Shown: positions 26,570 to 35,938 of the stretch, in pieces
How the letters are laid out: each line of letters starts with the position of its first letter
Numbering within the stretch: position 1 is the first letter of the stretch
Assembly (NCBI GenBank): GCA_002722705.1
Contig: PBMP01000108.1
Location: 1 to 54,252, forward strand
Direction: 5' to 3'
Origin: Pseudobdellovibrionaceae bacterium
GTDB lineage: Bacteria; Bdellovibrionota; UBA1018; UBA6935
DNA: 54,252 bases
Notes under the pieces: generated by a model
Database searches by the model: none
Seen by the model: the letters and a program-made list of their open reading frames with translations, nothing else
Told to the model about the DNA's origin: nothing
Translations under genes and position numbers: made by a program

Positions 26570-27333
26570 GAATCATTTGGACAATCGCGACTCGCGACTT
26601 TAAAGCTTACTTTGTTTCTCCCATTGCCTACATTGTTACGGGAATTTACATGGCACTAATGGGAATCTTTTTTCATTCAGGACTCGAATATTTTCATCGA
26701 CAAGCAATGCAATACAACCAATTTGGCGGTCGGGGTGAAGCCGCAAATTTTGTAGATCACATTATTAGACCTACTTATGGAAACATGAATGTTTTATTTT
26801 TATTTATCGTTCCCTTTATTACAATGAGACTTTTCTCAGAAGAAAAGAAACTTCATACACTTGAAATGCTCATGACGGCTCCAGTAAAAACACATCAAAT
26901 GGTTTTAGGAAAGTTTCTTTCGAGCATGATGCTTGTTGGACTCATGCTTCTTTTGACAAGCATTTTTCCAATAATCTTATTTGCAACTGGAAACCCTCAC
27001 TGGGGAGCCATCTTTACAAATTATTTGGGAACTCTTTTGATGGCATCCTGTTGTGTTTCACTGGGAATGCTGTTTTCAAGTATGACAGAAAATCAAATTA
27101 TTGCTGGAGCACTCGGATTTGGAGCAGGTCTGTTTTTTTGGATCATTAATATGGTTGCTTACTCTCTTTCCTCAACCGGAAAGATCATTGTAGAGTATTT
27201 TTCTCTTATTGGCCACTTTGACAACTTTAGTAAAGGGGTCATTAACAGTAGTGATTTAATTTATTTTCTCTCATTTATTTTCGTGACACTGTTCATGACT
27301 CATCGAGTGATTGATTCTTATCGTTGGAGATAG
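26566..27333 (+). CDS. ABC-2 type permease (GldF-like)
   Basis: A 255-residue integral membrane protein with about six membrane segments. The N-terminus (IWTIATRDFKAYFVSPIAYI) and the block FSEEKKLHTLEMLMTAPV are characteristic of ABC-2 permeases of the GldF/NosY type. It is coupled to the ATPase gene by ATGA and precedes the GldG-like gene by two bases. Its cargo is unknown. Confidence 0.9.
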   Translation: MRIIWTIATRDFKAYFVSPIAYIVTGIYMALMGIFFHSGLEYFHRQAMQYNQFGGRGEAANFVDHIIRPTYGNMNVLFLFIVPFITMRLFSEEKKLHTLEMLMTAPVKTHQMVLGKFLSSMMLVGLMLLLTSIFPIILFATGNPHWGAIFTNYLGTLLMASCCVSLGMLFSSMTENQIIAGALGFGAGLFFWIINMVAYSLSSTGKIIVEYFSLIGHFDNFSKGVINSSDLIYFLSFIFVTLFMTHRVIDSYRWR

Positions 27334-27335
27334 AC

Positions 27336-28901
27336 ATGACTAAAAAAGAAGGAAAAAGCATGAAAAGCACGTTTTATTGGGGACTCTTGGGAGCTGTTCT
27401 TTTGGGATTCATGGTCTCTTATGTCTTTTTTTCAGAGATCCCTTGGGTCTTTGGAATTCTAGCAGCAGTTGCAATTGGAGCAATTGTTGGATTGGTCATT
27501 GAAAATAGAAAAAAATTTAAAACTCGCTCTGCTGCCGTTGGCATTTACTCTGGAACATTGACTCTCATTCTTATTGGTTTTGTCACTGTTATTAATTATT
27601 TAGGATATCAATTTCCAAAAAACTTAGACCTCACAGAAAATAAAGTCTACAGTCTTTCAGACCAGACCGTTAAAGTTCTAAAAAATTTGAATCAAGAGGT
27701 TACTGCAACCATTTTTGATAATTTTGAAGGACAGTCAAAACATAAACCTCTTCTTGAAAATTACCGTGGAATTTCAAATCAATTTAAATTCGAATTTGTA
27801 GATCCAAATAAAGAGCAGACTCGTGCAAAACAGGCAGGAATTAAAAAACTAGGAACATTAGTTCTTTCAACAGTAGGAGCTGTTGGAGACGTTTCTAGAA
27901 AAGTCGATCCAATTAATGAAGAAAATCTCACCAATGCATTAATAAAAATTTTAAGTAAAAAACAAAAGATCTTTTGTGCGATCTCTGGACACGGAGAAAA
28001 AGATTTTGACCAACGAGATGCAAATGGCTTAGCAGAAATGAGATCTGCGCTCGAAGCGCAAAGTTATTTGGTGAAGAAAATTTCACTTCAGCAAAACAAA
28101 GGAAGCGTTCCTTCTGAATGCTTAGCAATAGGAATTTTTGGCCCTGAAAAAGCGTTTTTTGCCTCTGAACTGAAAGGGATTGAGGAGTACCTCAAACAAG
28201 GAGGAAGAGCATTTATTGCGTTTGATTATGGACTTGACGGTAAAGAAACTGCAAAAGAACTAAAGGATATTGTTTCACATTGGTATGTAAACGTAGTTAA
28301 AGCAGTGATCGTTGACCCTGCCTCGCGATACATGAACATGGACGCATTTGTCTCAATGGTCCCTAGTTACTCAACGGACCACTCTATTACTAAGGATTTT
28401 AAGATCAATAGCGTTTTCCCTCTTGCACGTCCTTTAGAAATCATTGCTGGCGCTCCCGCTTCACTTAACATCCAGTGGCTCGCTAAAACGATGCCAACAA
28501 GCTGGGGAGAAACAAGCTCTCAAGAAATTAAAACAGGAAGAGTTGAAATGACTCAGGGACAAGACAAACAGGGCCCTCTAGAGGTAATGATCTCTGTTGA
28601 AGGAAAACTGAAGGATTCAACAGCTAAACAAAACACTCGTTTAATCATCGCAGGAACATCACTATTTGCAAATAATCAGTTTTCAAGATTTGGCGGGAAT
28701 GGTGACCTTTTTGTAAATACAATTAGTTGGCTTTTAGAAGACGAAAGTTTAATTTCGATTCGTAAAAATTCACACGAAAAAGCAGAAATCGCACTGTCTT
28801 CGCAAACTCAGAAATTAATTTTTTTACTTTCAGTCATTCTCTTTCCGCTTCTTATTTCCATCGCTGGCGTAGTGGTATGGGTGAGAAGAAGACGACTGTA
28901 A
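27336..28901 (+). CDS. GldG-like ABC transporter accessory protein
   Basis: A 521-residue protein with several N-terminal membrane segments (about 10-85, including GLLGAVLLGFMVSYVFF), a large periplasmic domain and a C-terminal membrane segment (LIFLLSVILFPLLISIAG). The block NLDLTENKVYSLSDQTVKVL is diagnostic of the GldG/ABC_transp_aux family. The ATG at 27336 is used because GGAG lies eight bases upstream; a TTG at 27324 would start inside the previous gene. It probably completes the membrane part of the exporter with the GldF-like permease. Confidence 0.88.
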   Translation: MTKKEGKSMKSTFYWGLLGAVLLGFMVSYVFFSEIPWVFGILAAVAIGAIVGLVIENRKKFKTRSAAVGIYSGTLTLILIGFVTVINYLGYQFPKNLDLTENKVYSLSDQTVKVLKNLNQEVTATIFDNFEGQSKHKPLLENYRGISNQFKFEFVDPNKEQTRAKQAGIKKLGTLVLSTVGAVGDVSRKVDPINEENLTNALIKILSKKQKIFCAISGHGEKDFDQRDANGLAEMRSALEAQSYLVKKISLQQNKGSVPSECLAIGIFGPEKAFFASELKGIEEYLKQGGRAFIAFDYGLDGKETAKELKDIVSHWYVNVVKAVIVDPASRYMNMDAFVSMVPSYSTDHSITKDFKINSVFPLARPLEIIAGAPASLNIQWLAKTMPTSWGETSSQEIKTGRVEMTQGQDKQGPLEVMISVEGKLKDSTAKQNTRLIIAGTSLFANNQFSRFGGNGDLFVNTISWLLEDESLISIRKNSHEKAEIALSSQTQKLIFLLSVILFPLLISIAGVVVWVRRRRL

Positions 28902-28917
28902 GAATAAGGGAGGCTTT

Positions 28918-30414
28918 ATGGAAAATGTGTCTTGGAAAAACCTACTCATTTTGGCTCTCGCCCTCGTCTTTTTTTCTTCCTTTGCATATTGGTACGGGAA
29001 TGTAAAAAAAAATGAAGATGAAAAACAGCTACAAAATTCCGAAAAAATATTTTTATTAGAAAATGAAAATATTTCTTCCATTGAGCTAAAGGGACCTTCA
29101 GAAACCTATGTTTTTGAATGTATAAAAAAAGAAGGAAACATCTGTTCTCCTGGAAATCATGCGGAGTGGCAACTCACCAAGCCCTTTTCTGTCTCAGCTG
29201 ACCGATCAAACATCAATAATCTTGTTTCTACACTCAGCCACTTAAAACAAGCCGGAATCATCGATCTCTCTAAAGATTCTCCCAAGAAAAAGAAAACATT
29301 ACTCAAAGACTATGGCCTGGATCCAATTAGTCAAACGCAATCTATTTCGATTGAATTAAATAACAAAACCAACCTTACTCTCTTACTAGGCAAAAGATCA
29401 GTCATTGGAAATAACGTTTTAGCAATAAAAGAAATTAACCAAAAACTAAAAACAAACATAGTTTATCAAGTCCCTGCTCATGTCCTTTCTCATCTCAGTC
29501 ACAAACTCAGTCACTGGAGAGATAAAAAAATATTCTCTATAAACTCACATGAAATTCTTGCGTTTGAAGTACAAGGATCAAAAAAACCGTTCAGCGGAAA
29601 ACTCAATGAAAATCAGTGGATCCTGACTCAAGGAAAAGAACAGTGGCCAGGAGATTTAGAAAATGTAGATAGTTTATTAACAGCACTAAGCTACCTGAAA
29701 GCCAAAGATTTTTTTGATTTCAAAAAAGATCATCCAAAAGCGAAGCAAAGAATTAAACAGTCTAAAAAAGTTTTAACTTTTAAAATAAAAATAAAAAAAC
29801 AAAAAACAAAAGAAGACATCACACTTGAAGTTTTTGAGTATAAACCTGATTCAAAAATAAAAAAAATCTATGCTCGCCATTCAGGAGCAGACCCTCTATT
29901 TGAAATTAACCCAGATGACCTAAGCCGTCTTGACGCCTCACTGCTCTCTTTACGTCAAACTAAATTCATCACTTCAATGGAACGCTTTGGCTCAAAAAAT
30001 ATCGAATTTAAATATCCTGACAAAAACAAGATTACTCTTCAAAAAGAAGAAAATCTTTGGAAAATAACGGGAGAATCTAAAGCAGTTGTTCAAGAAAAAG
30101 TGAATCAACTTCTCAGTGAACTTTCAGGAAAACGAATTCAAAAATTTCTTACTGAAAAAGAAACTCCAAAAGGCCAAAAAAATGGAATTTATGTTACCCT
30201 GAGGGAAGAAGGAAAAGAAAAAAGGAAGTTTCTTTTTTGGAAAGTCGGAAAAGAAATCTATGCAAAAGACCTTCTGTCTACAAGAAAAGAATCTTTTGTT
30301 CTAGATTCCGTTCTTTCTAAATCATTTCCTTGGGAGAAAGATTACTTCACTAAACCTTTACCTCAGGAAAACACCCATAAGGAACACGCAGGTGGCCATC
30401 ACCACGCTCATTAA
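28918..30414 (+). CDS. DUF4340 membrane-anchored protein of the Gld-type ABC cluster
   Basis: A 498-residue protein with one N-terminal membrane segment (about 8-26) and a long extracytoplasmic region. DUF4340 features recur: EWQLTKPFSVSADRSNINN, LLKDYGLDPISQTQSI, LTLLLGKRSVIGNNV and the repeated INPDDL/LDASLLSL-type blocks. DUF4340 genes commonly follow GldG-like genes, as here. The C-terminus is His-rich (HKEHAGGHHHAH), a possible metal-binding tail. Its molecular role is not known. Confidence 0.82.
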   Translation: MENVSWKNLLILALALVFFSSFAYWYGNVKKNEDEKQLQNSEKIFLLENENISSIELKGPSETYVFECIKKEGNICSPGNHAEWQLTKPFSVSADRSNINNLVSTLSHLKQAGIIDLSKDSPKKKKTLLKDYGLDPISQTQSISIELNNKTNLTLLLGKRSVIGNNVLAIKEINQKLKTNIVYQVPAHVLSHLSHKLSHWRDKKIFSINSHEILAFEVQGSKKPFSGKLNENQWILTQGKEQWPGDLENVDSLLTALSYLKAKDFFDFKKDHPKAKQRIKQSKKVLTFKIKIKKQKTKEDITLEVFEYKPDSKIKKIYARHSGADPLFEINPDDLSRLDASLLSLRQTKFITSMERFGSKNIEFKYPDKNKITLQKEENLWKITGESKAVVQEKVNQLLSELSGKRIQKFLTEKETPKGQKNGIYVTLREEGKEKRKFLFWKVGKEIYAKDLLSTRKESFVLDSVLSKSFPWEKDYFTKPLPQENTHKEHAGGHHHAH

Positions 30415-30419
30415 ATGAA

Positions 30420-31094
30420 ATGAAATTATTTTTGATTCAAAACTATATTCAAACAATCTATCGACTTTTTACGAATCCTCGTGATTTTTTCTCCCAGCTC
30501 CCCGAAAATCCTCATTATACAGGTCCACTCACCTTTGCATTAGTTACTCACTGGATAGGAACAAGTATTGGCTATTTATGGGCTCTTGTTTTTGGAAATC
30601 ATATTTATCTTACCCTCCATGAATGGATGAATAAGTCTGGATTTTACGAAATGAATTCTGAGTGGTGGATGCAAAAAGGTCAAGCCTGGATAAAAGCATG
30701 GATGATGAGCGCTGGTTCTGTCATTATCGATCCTTTTACTACTCTCTTTAAAATTGTAATTGCGAGTGCTGTTATTTTTATGGGAGCGCGAGTATTCATT
30801 ACGCCTGACTCCACAGGGAAACCCCAAGTAGATTTTCCTTCGGCTCTCCAAATTATTTGCTATGGAATGGCTCCCTCTCTATTATTGGCAATTCCATTTG
30901 CTGGTAGTTTTTTTTCTGATTTAGGGAGTTTTATCGTGACGCTTATCGGAGTAAAAACCATTTATCGAGCTGAAACCTCTCGGGCATTAGTAATCACATT
31001 ATTCCCACAGTTTATCGCATTATTTTTAATTCTCATTTTCTCATTTATGATTTTCTTTGCCCTTGCTCAATTTGTCGCACTGCAATCCTTTTAA
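30420..31094 (+). CDS. Yip1-domain-like integral membrane protein
   Basis: A 224-residue hydrophobic protein with about five membrane segments. The start (IYRLFTNPRDFFSQLPENPHY is the general pattern: YRLFTNPRDFFSQLP) and the layout match the Yip1/DUF1282-like family of small membrane proteins of unknown function. It starts five bases after the DUF4340 gene, so it belongs to the same transcript. tdk follows after 19 bases. Confidence 0.65.
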   Translation: MKLFLIQNYIQTIYRLFTNPRDFFSQLPENPHYTGPLTFALVTHWIGTSIGYLWALVFGNHIYLTLHEWMNKSGFYEMNSEWWMQKGQAWIKAWMMSAGSVIIDPFTTLFKIVIASAVIFMGARVFITPDSTGKPQVDFPSALQIICYGMAPSLLLAIPFAGSFFSDLGSFIVTLIGVKTIYRAETSRALVITLFPQFIALFLILIFSFMIFFALAQFVALQSF

Positions 31095-31113
31095 TTTATG
31101 ATAGCAAGGGAAT

Positions 31114-31755
31114 ATGCATTTTCATCAGATGGTTGGTAGCATAGAAATTGTTTGTGGAAGTATGTTCAGTGGAAAAACTGAAGAACTTCTCAGAAGAGTT
31201 AAAAGAGCTCAAATCGCTCGGCAAAAAGTCCAAGTCTTCAAACCTTTGATCGACGATCGATATAGCCTTGATCATGTTCAAAGCCACAACGCTGCCCGAG
31301 TCCCATCGATTCCAGTTCAAAATGCAAAAGAAATCCTAGAAAAAATGGATGATAATACTCGAGTAGTGGGAATTGACGAAGTCCAATTTTTTGATAAAGA
31401 AATTGTAGATGTCGTTCAAAAGCTCGCCTACCGAGGAATTCAAGTCGTTTGTGCAGGACTCGATATGGATTTCAGAGGCCTTCCTTTTGGTCCCATGGCT
31501 GATTTAATGTGCGTCGCAGAAAAAGTCACAAAACTACAAGCCGTCTGCATGGTTTGTGCAGCTCCTGCTACTCGTTCACAGAAAGTTTTTTCTGATCAAG
31601 GTCAAAATGAAAATCAAATTGATTTAGGGGCTCATGACAAATATGAAGCCCGCTGTCGATTTTGTCACGAACCTGAAGGAGTTCATTTTCCAGCCCATCA
31701 AATCGGACTGCGACACGCAAGAAATGAAGACTCTACAAACGAGGAGGTTATTTAG
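31114..31755 (+). CDS. tdk: Thymidine kinase (type II)
   Basis: Phosphorylates thymidine with ATP for salvage. The 213-residue protein has the P-loop CGSMFSGKTEELLRRV (about 14-29), the Walker-B-like VVGIDEVQFF, the LDMDFRGLPFGPM segment and two Cys pairs (VCMVC and CRFCH) that bind structural zinc in this family. The ATG at 31114 follows AAGGGAAT closely; an ATG five codons later (31129) is possible. It opens a salvage cluster with upp and hpt. Confidence 0.95.
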   Translation: MHFHQMVGSIEIVCGSMFSGKTEELLRRVKRAQIARQKVQVFKPLIDDRYSLDHVQSHNAARVPSIPVQNAKEILEKMDDNTRVVGIDEVQFFDKEIVDVVQKLAYRGIQVVCAGLDMDFRGLPFGPMADLMCVAEKVTKLQAVCMVCAAPATRSQKVFSDQGQNENQIDLGAHDKYEARCRFCHEPEGVHFPAHQIGLRHARNEDSTNEEVI

Positions 31756-31760
31756 TCCTC

Positions 31761-32525
31761 ATGAATCATCACTATGGCAAACAAGTTCATCTCATTTCTA
31801 CAATAAGCTTAAAAACTCGAATTGCACAAATGGGGCATCCAGAGACTTTTCAACCACAAATGAACTTTTTTATAGAACGAATTTACCTCGAACTTCTATG
31901 GACAGTTCTCCAAAAAGAATTTCCAACAAAGACTCAGAGTTTCCCCACTCGAATGGCTCAGTTTCATCCTGAAGCAAATATCTCTGGAGAGTTTATAGAT
32001 CCTCATACTTCTGTTGTTTGTGTAAATCTTGCGCGAGCTGGCACCCTTCCTTCTCATATCTGCTACTCAGAATTAAATACGATTTTAAATCCGCAAAAAG
32101 TCAGACAAGATCACATCAGTATTTCTCGATCGACTGACGATAAGAATCAAGTGAAAGGGGCTCAAGTTTCAGGGCATAAAATTGGGGGTTCAATTGATAA
32201 TGCCATTGTTCTGATTCCTGATCCAATGGGAGCGACTGGGAATACGATTGTAGAAACTCGAAAATTATATGAACCGTATGGAACTCCTCAAAAATGGATT
32301 ACAATTCATAGTATTGTAACCCCTGAATATTTAAAAAAAGTAACTACTGAATGCCCTGACGTAACTGTTTATGCAGGACGCCTCGACCGAGGACTTTCTT
32401 CAGAAAAAGTCCTCAACTCTGAACCAGGGGAATTTTGGGATGAAGAAAAAGGATTAAACGAAAATCAGTACATTGTCCCTGGCGCAGGAGGCATTGGTGA
32501 GGTATTAAATAACTCTTTTGTGTAA
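31761..32525 (+). CDS. upp: Uracil phosphoribosyltransferase, divergent
   Basis: Makes UMP from uracil and PRPP. The 254-residue protein is longer than the usual ~209. Family features are VCVNLARAGTLPSHI (the LRAG block), the PRPP loop VLIPDPMGATGNTIVE and the C-terminal uracil-binding stretch LNENQYIVPGAGGIGEVL. About 17 extra residues lie between RLDRGLS and LNEN, and the N-terminal part is longer. It sits between tdk and hpt, which supports a salvage role. Specificity for uracil is likely but not certain given the divergence. Confidence 0.8.
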   Translation: MNHHYGKQVHLISTISLKTRIAQMGHPETFQPQMNFFIERIYLELLWTVLQKEFPTKTQSFPTRMAQFHPEANISGEFIDPHTSVVCVNLARAGTLPSHICYSELNTILNPQKVRQDHISISRSTDDKNQVKGAQVSGHKIGGSIDNAIVLIPDPMGATGNTIVETRKLYEPYGTPQKWITIHSIVTPEYLKKVTTECPDVTVYAGRLDRGLSSEKVLNSEPGEFWDEEKGLNENQYIVPGAGGIGEVLNNSFV

Positions 32526-32536
32526 GAGGTGAAACG

Positions 32537-33073
32537 ATGAATCCAATGGATTACACTATTGAAAAATTTATTAGTGAAAAAGAAATTAAAGATAAAATTG
32601 CAAAACTTGCAGATCAAATCAATGCAGACTTTGATGGAAAAGAAATTGTAGCCATATGTACGCTCAAAGGAAGTTTCGTTTTCTTTTCAGACCTCATTCG
32701 AAGTCTCGCCCTTCCCGTTCGGTGTGAGTTTTTAGGACTTTCGAGCTACGGAAATCAAACCACAACATCCGGAGAAGTGAAAGTCACCTTGGACCTCAAT
32801 AGTCAAATCGAAGGAAAGCACGTTCTTATCGTTGAAGATATTGTTGACTCTGGGATTACACTTCAATTCATTTTGAAATACCTCGAAGCCAGAAACCCGG
32901 CATCGATTAGCACCGCTGCTCTTCTCAGTAAACCTGATGCGCTTAAGGTAGATGTCGATGTTGAGTATGTCGGTTTTGAGATACAAAATCAGTTTGTTGT
33001 AGGATACGGCTTAGATTATGCGGAAAGCCTCAGAGGTCTTCCTTATATCGGAATTCTTCATCTAGAAGAGTAA
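32537..33073 (+). CDS. hpt: Hypoxanthine phosphoribosyltransferase
   Basis: Salvages hypoxanthine (and often guanine) with PRPP. The 178-residue protein has CTLKGSFVFFSDLIRSL, the SSYGNQTTTSGEVKV flexible-loop region, the PRPP motif VLIVEDIVDSGITLQFIL and the base-binding end VGFEIQNQFVVGYGLDY. AGAGG lies about nine bases before the ATG. The next gene starts two bases after its stop. Confidence 0.94.
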   Translation: MNPMDYTIEKFISEKEIKDKIAKLADQINADFDGKEIVAICTLKGSFVFFSDLIRSLALPVRCEFLGLSSYGNQTTTSGEVKVTLDLNSQIEGKHVLIVEDIVDSGITLQFILKYLEARNPASISTAALLSKPDALKVDVDVEYVGFEIQNQFVVGYGLDYAESLRGLPYIGILHLEE

Positions 33074-33074
33074 T

Positions 33075-34151
33075 ATGAAGACTATTACCGTTAAAACACC
33101 GATTAGGGCGGATTTAGCAGGTGGAACTCTTGATCTCTGGCCAATCTATCTTCTGCTTCCATCACCGATGACCATCAATGTAGGATTGTCTTTATTTGCT
33201 CAGACTCAATTAAAAATTAAACCAGGAACAGGTTTAGTTTCAATGAAGTCAATTGATCAAAACCAAGAGATCAAAACCCAAATCTCCTCTTTTTTGAACG
33301 AAGATATCCCTTCTTGCTTTCGGCTTCAACAATGCCTCCTCGAACAAGCACAAGAACTCTCCGAAGTTCACTTAAACTCTTCATTGAATTCTTTTGATCT
33401 CGAATTTGAAACTCATGCAAAAAGTCCGGCAGGAGCCGGACTTGGAGGATCCTCATCCTTAAATATCAGCCTAACCACGGCGATTCTCTCTTGGATTTAC
33501 GGTTGGTCAACCATCACCCCAGAATTGATTGAAAATGAAATTATTCCTTTTGCACAGGACTGTGAATCTAAAGTCCTGTGGGGTCCCGCAGGCCTCCAAG
33601 ACTACTATGGAGCAGCGTATGGAGGACTGCAAAAATTAAAATGGAGAGCTGCACATCATCAACGAGTTGCTTATCCCCATACAACCCTCAAAGAACTCGA
33701 GTCTAAACTCTGGCTGTATTACAGTGGAGAATCGAGAAACTCAGGAATTAACAACTGGGATCTCTATAAAAAATTTATCGATGGTGATTCTGAAATTCAA
33801 AACAAATTTAAACTCTTAAATGACGCCACTCATTCTCTTGATCAAACTTTACAAAATCAAGATTGGCTTCATGTTGGAAAATCAATTCAATCTGAATGGA
33901 AAGTTCGATCCAGCTTATCTCCGACAATTTCTACTCCAAAAATCGATGAGGCGTTTAAAATATCAAATTCTTTAGATCTCGAAACATATAAAATTTGTGG
34001 TGCTGGAGGAGGAGGATGCTTTTTTATTTATGATGAGCAGGGAGACTTAGATAAAAAAGACAAATTGGATAAACTTTTTAATCAAGAATCGATTCTCTCT
34101 CTTGATGGAATCCTTTGCCCGGAAGGAATTCAGTTTTCTATAGATGAATGA
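33075..34151 (+). CDS. GHMP-family sugar kinase (HddA-like)
   Basis: A 358-residue GHMP kinase distinct from the two mevalonate-pathway kinases. Motif 1 is TPIRADLAGGTLDLWPIY (8-25), with the GGT-D-L form typical of sugar-phosphate kinases such as HddA. The P-loop is GAGLGGSSSLNISL, GLQDYYGAAYGGL follows, and motif 3 is ICGAGGGGCFF. HddA phosphorylates heptose 7-phosphate for envelope glycans. Whether this enzyme acts on heptose, fucose or another sugar cannot be told. It lies in the salvage operon, two bases after hpt. Confidence 0.8.
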   Translation: MKTITVKTPIRADLAGGTLDLWPIYLLLPSPMTINVGLSLFAQTQLKIKPGTGLVSMKSIDQNQEIKTQISSFLNEDIPSCFRLQQCLLEQAQELSEVHLNSSLNSFDLEFETHAKSPAGAGLGGSSSLNISLTTAILSWIYGWSTITPELIENEIIPFAQDCESKVLWGPAGLQDYYGAAYGGLQKLKWRAAHHQRVAYPHTTLKELESKLWLYYSGESRNSGINNWDLYKKFIDGDSEIQNKFKLLNDATHSLDQTLQNQDWLHVGKSIQSEWKVRSSLSPTISTPKIDEAFKISNSLDLETYKICGAGGGGCFFIYDEQGDLDKKDKLDKLFNQESILSLDGILCPEGIQFSIDE

Positions 34152-34163
34152 TAGACTAGCGTC

Positions 34164-35024
34164 ATGACTCGACTTAGATCACAGCGATACTTAGGAATTG
34201 ACCTTTCAGGAGCAAAAAATAACAAAACTTCTGTTGCTGTGATTGAATTTTTTCCCGAAGCAAAGAAAATTTTTCTCCTCGATATTCAAGACCGCATGGG
34301 ACAAAAAAAATCAGATGACTCCGATATCGAATTAATTAACTTTATCAAAGAAGAGAAAAATAAATTAAAAAAAGTGGGGATCAATGCCCCTCTCCAATAT
34401 CCTTTATGTGTTCACTGCCCAAGAAAGAAATGTCCTCTTCCAAAAAAATGTACAGTTCCACCTGTAAAATGGGGAATTCAAAAAATGAATGCTCTTTCAA
34501 AAAAAAAGAACATTCACGAAGATACTCCAAAAATCAAAAGCTTTACTCCATATACTCAAAGAGCAGTAGAAATTTGGTTAAGATATGAAGTATTCCCAAA
34601 AATAAATAAAAATTTTCAATTTGAAATTGACGAAACTTTAGGGGGAAACAAAGGTCCTCTCACTGCAAGAGCACATTTTCTACAAAAACACCTCGGCTCG
34701 ATAGAGACCGTCGAAGTTCTCCCTAAGCTCACTTTAGCTATTTTAGTTCAAAATCTTTCCTTAAATCAAAGATACTTCAAAAGGTACCGAGATCTAGAAG
34801 AAGGGACTCTTGCCCGACGAAAACTCTTAGACGAACTTTTAGAGTGGTCTGAAATTTTTGTTTATGAAAAAGATATTAAAAAACTTTGTGAGCAACTCAG
34901 CTCTTTTGATGCTTTTTTAGCAGCATACACTGCTTTATTATCAGATTTAAATGAAACAGTAACTCACCCTAAAAATTATCCTCTTGATGGTGGATGGATT
35001 GAATATCCAAAAATAATCAAATGA
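34164..35024 (+). CDS. DUF429-like protein with a cysteine cluster
   Basis: A 286-residue protein. The N-terminus YLGIDLSGAKNNKTSVAVI resembles the RNase H-like DUF429 family, and the C-terminal SFDAFLAAYTALL followed by DGGWIEYP also fits. Four cysteines, C82, C85, C90 and C96 (CxxCx4Cx5C), form a compact cluster that could bind zinc or an iron-sulfur centre. It overlaps the peptide permease gene by ATGA. The function of DUF429 proteins is not known. Confidence 0.65.
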   Translation: MTRLRSQRYLGIDLSGAKNNKTSVAVIEFFPEAKKIFLLDIQDRMGQKKSDDSDIELINFIKEEKNKLKKVGINAPLQYPLCVHCPRKKCPLPKKCTVPPVKWGIQKMNALSKKKNIHEDTPKIKSFTPYTQRAVEIWLRYEVFPKINKNFQFEIDETLGGNKGPLTARAHFLQKHLGSIETVEVLPKLTLAILVQNLSLNQRYFKRYRDLEEGTLARRKLLDELLEWSEIFVYEKDIKKLCEQLSSFDAFLAAYTALLSDLNETVTHPKNYPLDGGWIEYPKIIK

Positions 35025-35938
35025 GAAGCTATTTTATAAAAAGAACATTTTCTTCTTTGATGACTCTCTTTATCGTTATTACTGTGACTTTTTTTATTTT
35101 TAGACTTACTCCAGGAAGTCCTTTTGACACTGAAAAAACTTGGCCTCCAGAAATTAAATTAGCAATTGAACAAAAATATGGTCTTAATCAGCCTCTTTTA
35201 ACTCAATTTATTGAGTGGATAAAAGACGTTTTAGAAGGAGATTTTGGCTATTCTTTCCAATACCCAGATACACGTGTATCAGATATTATCATTCAACAGA
35301 TTCCAATGAGTTTTACCATTGGAATCTTTGCTCTAATTTTAGCTTGGATTCTTGCAATTGTTGCAGCCCTTGGAAGTTATCAATACAGAGAATCTTGGAT
35401 TGACAAAGTTACCACTTTTATTTCAACGATGCGAGTAAGCCTGCCTCTTTATTTAACTGCAACCTTACTTATTCTTTTTTTCTCAAATTACCTCAAATTA
35501 CTTCCTCCTGCATTGTACGATGACCCTACTTCATTAATTCTTCCTGTGATTGCACTATCCCTTAAACCTTTTTCTTTGATTACTCGATTACTTAAGGTTT
35601 CTCTTATCGAAATAGAAAATTCTTTTTATATCAAAACAGCGTTTTCAAAAGGATTAAGTAAAAAAAAGGTACTCGTTAAACATTTTTTAAAAAATGCGAT
35701 CATTAGCCCTTGGGCAATGATGGGTCCAATGATCGCATCTTTATTAACTGGATCATTTGTGATTGAACTTATTTTTCAGTTGCCTGGAATAGGATATACT
35801 TTTGTTTCTAGTGTCATCAACAGAGACTATCCATTGGTCATCGCAATTACTTTAATTTATGGATCTATTTTAATTTCCGCTAACTTTATAAGTGATTTAC
35901 TTCTTTCGAAAATAGACCCAAGGATTCAATTCTCATGA
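35021..35938 (+). CDS. Peptide ABC transporter permease (OppB/DppB-like)
   Basis: A 305-residue inner-membrane permease with six membrane segments. It shows the DppB pattern: ITVTFFIFRLTPGSPFD near the start, QKYGLNQPLLTQFIEWI, DFGYSFQYPDTRVSDII, and the EAA-like ATPase-contact loop around KTAFSKGLSKKKVLVKHFL. The 3' end overlaps oppC by ATGA. The likely substrate-binding partner is the lipoprotein encoded on the opposite strand at 37506-39137. No ATPase subunits are in the window. Confidence 0.92.
   Translation: MRSYFIKRTFSSLMTLFIVITVTFFIFRLTPGSPFDTEKTWPPEIKLAIEQKYGLNQPLLTQFIEWIKDVLEGDFGYSFQYPDTRVSDIIIQQIPMSFTIGIFALILAWILAIVAALGSYQYRESWIDKVTTFISTMRVSLPLYLTATLLILFFSNYLKLLPPALYDDPTSLILPVIALSLKPFSLITRLLKVSLIEIENSFYIKTAFSKGLSKKKVLVKHFLKNAIISPWAMMGPMIASLLTGSFVIELIFQLPGIGYTFVSSVINRDYPLVIAITLIYGSILISANFISDLLLSKIDPRIQFS

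Noticed and set aside
25637..30414. Declaring the GldA/F/G-like cluster a gliding motor
   Set aside because: The same gene set is common in non-gliding bacteria, and no GldK/L/M/N, Spr or Agl motor genes are in the window.
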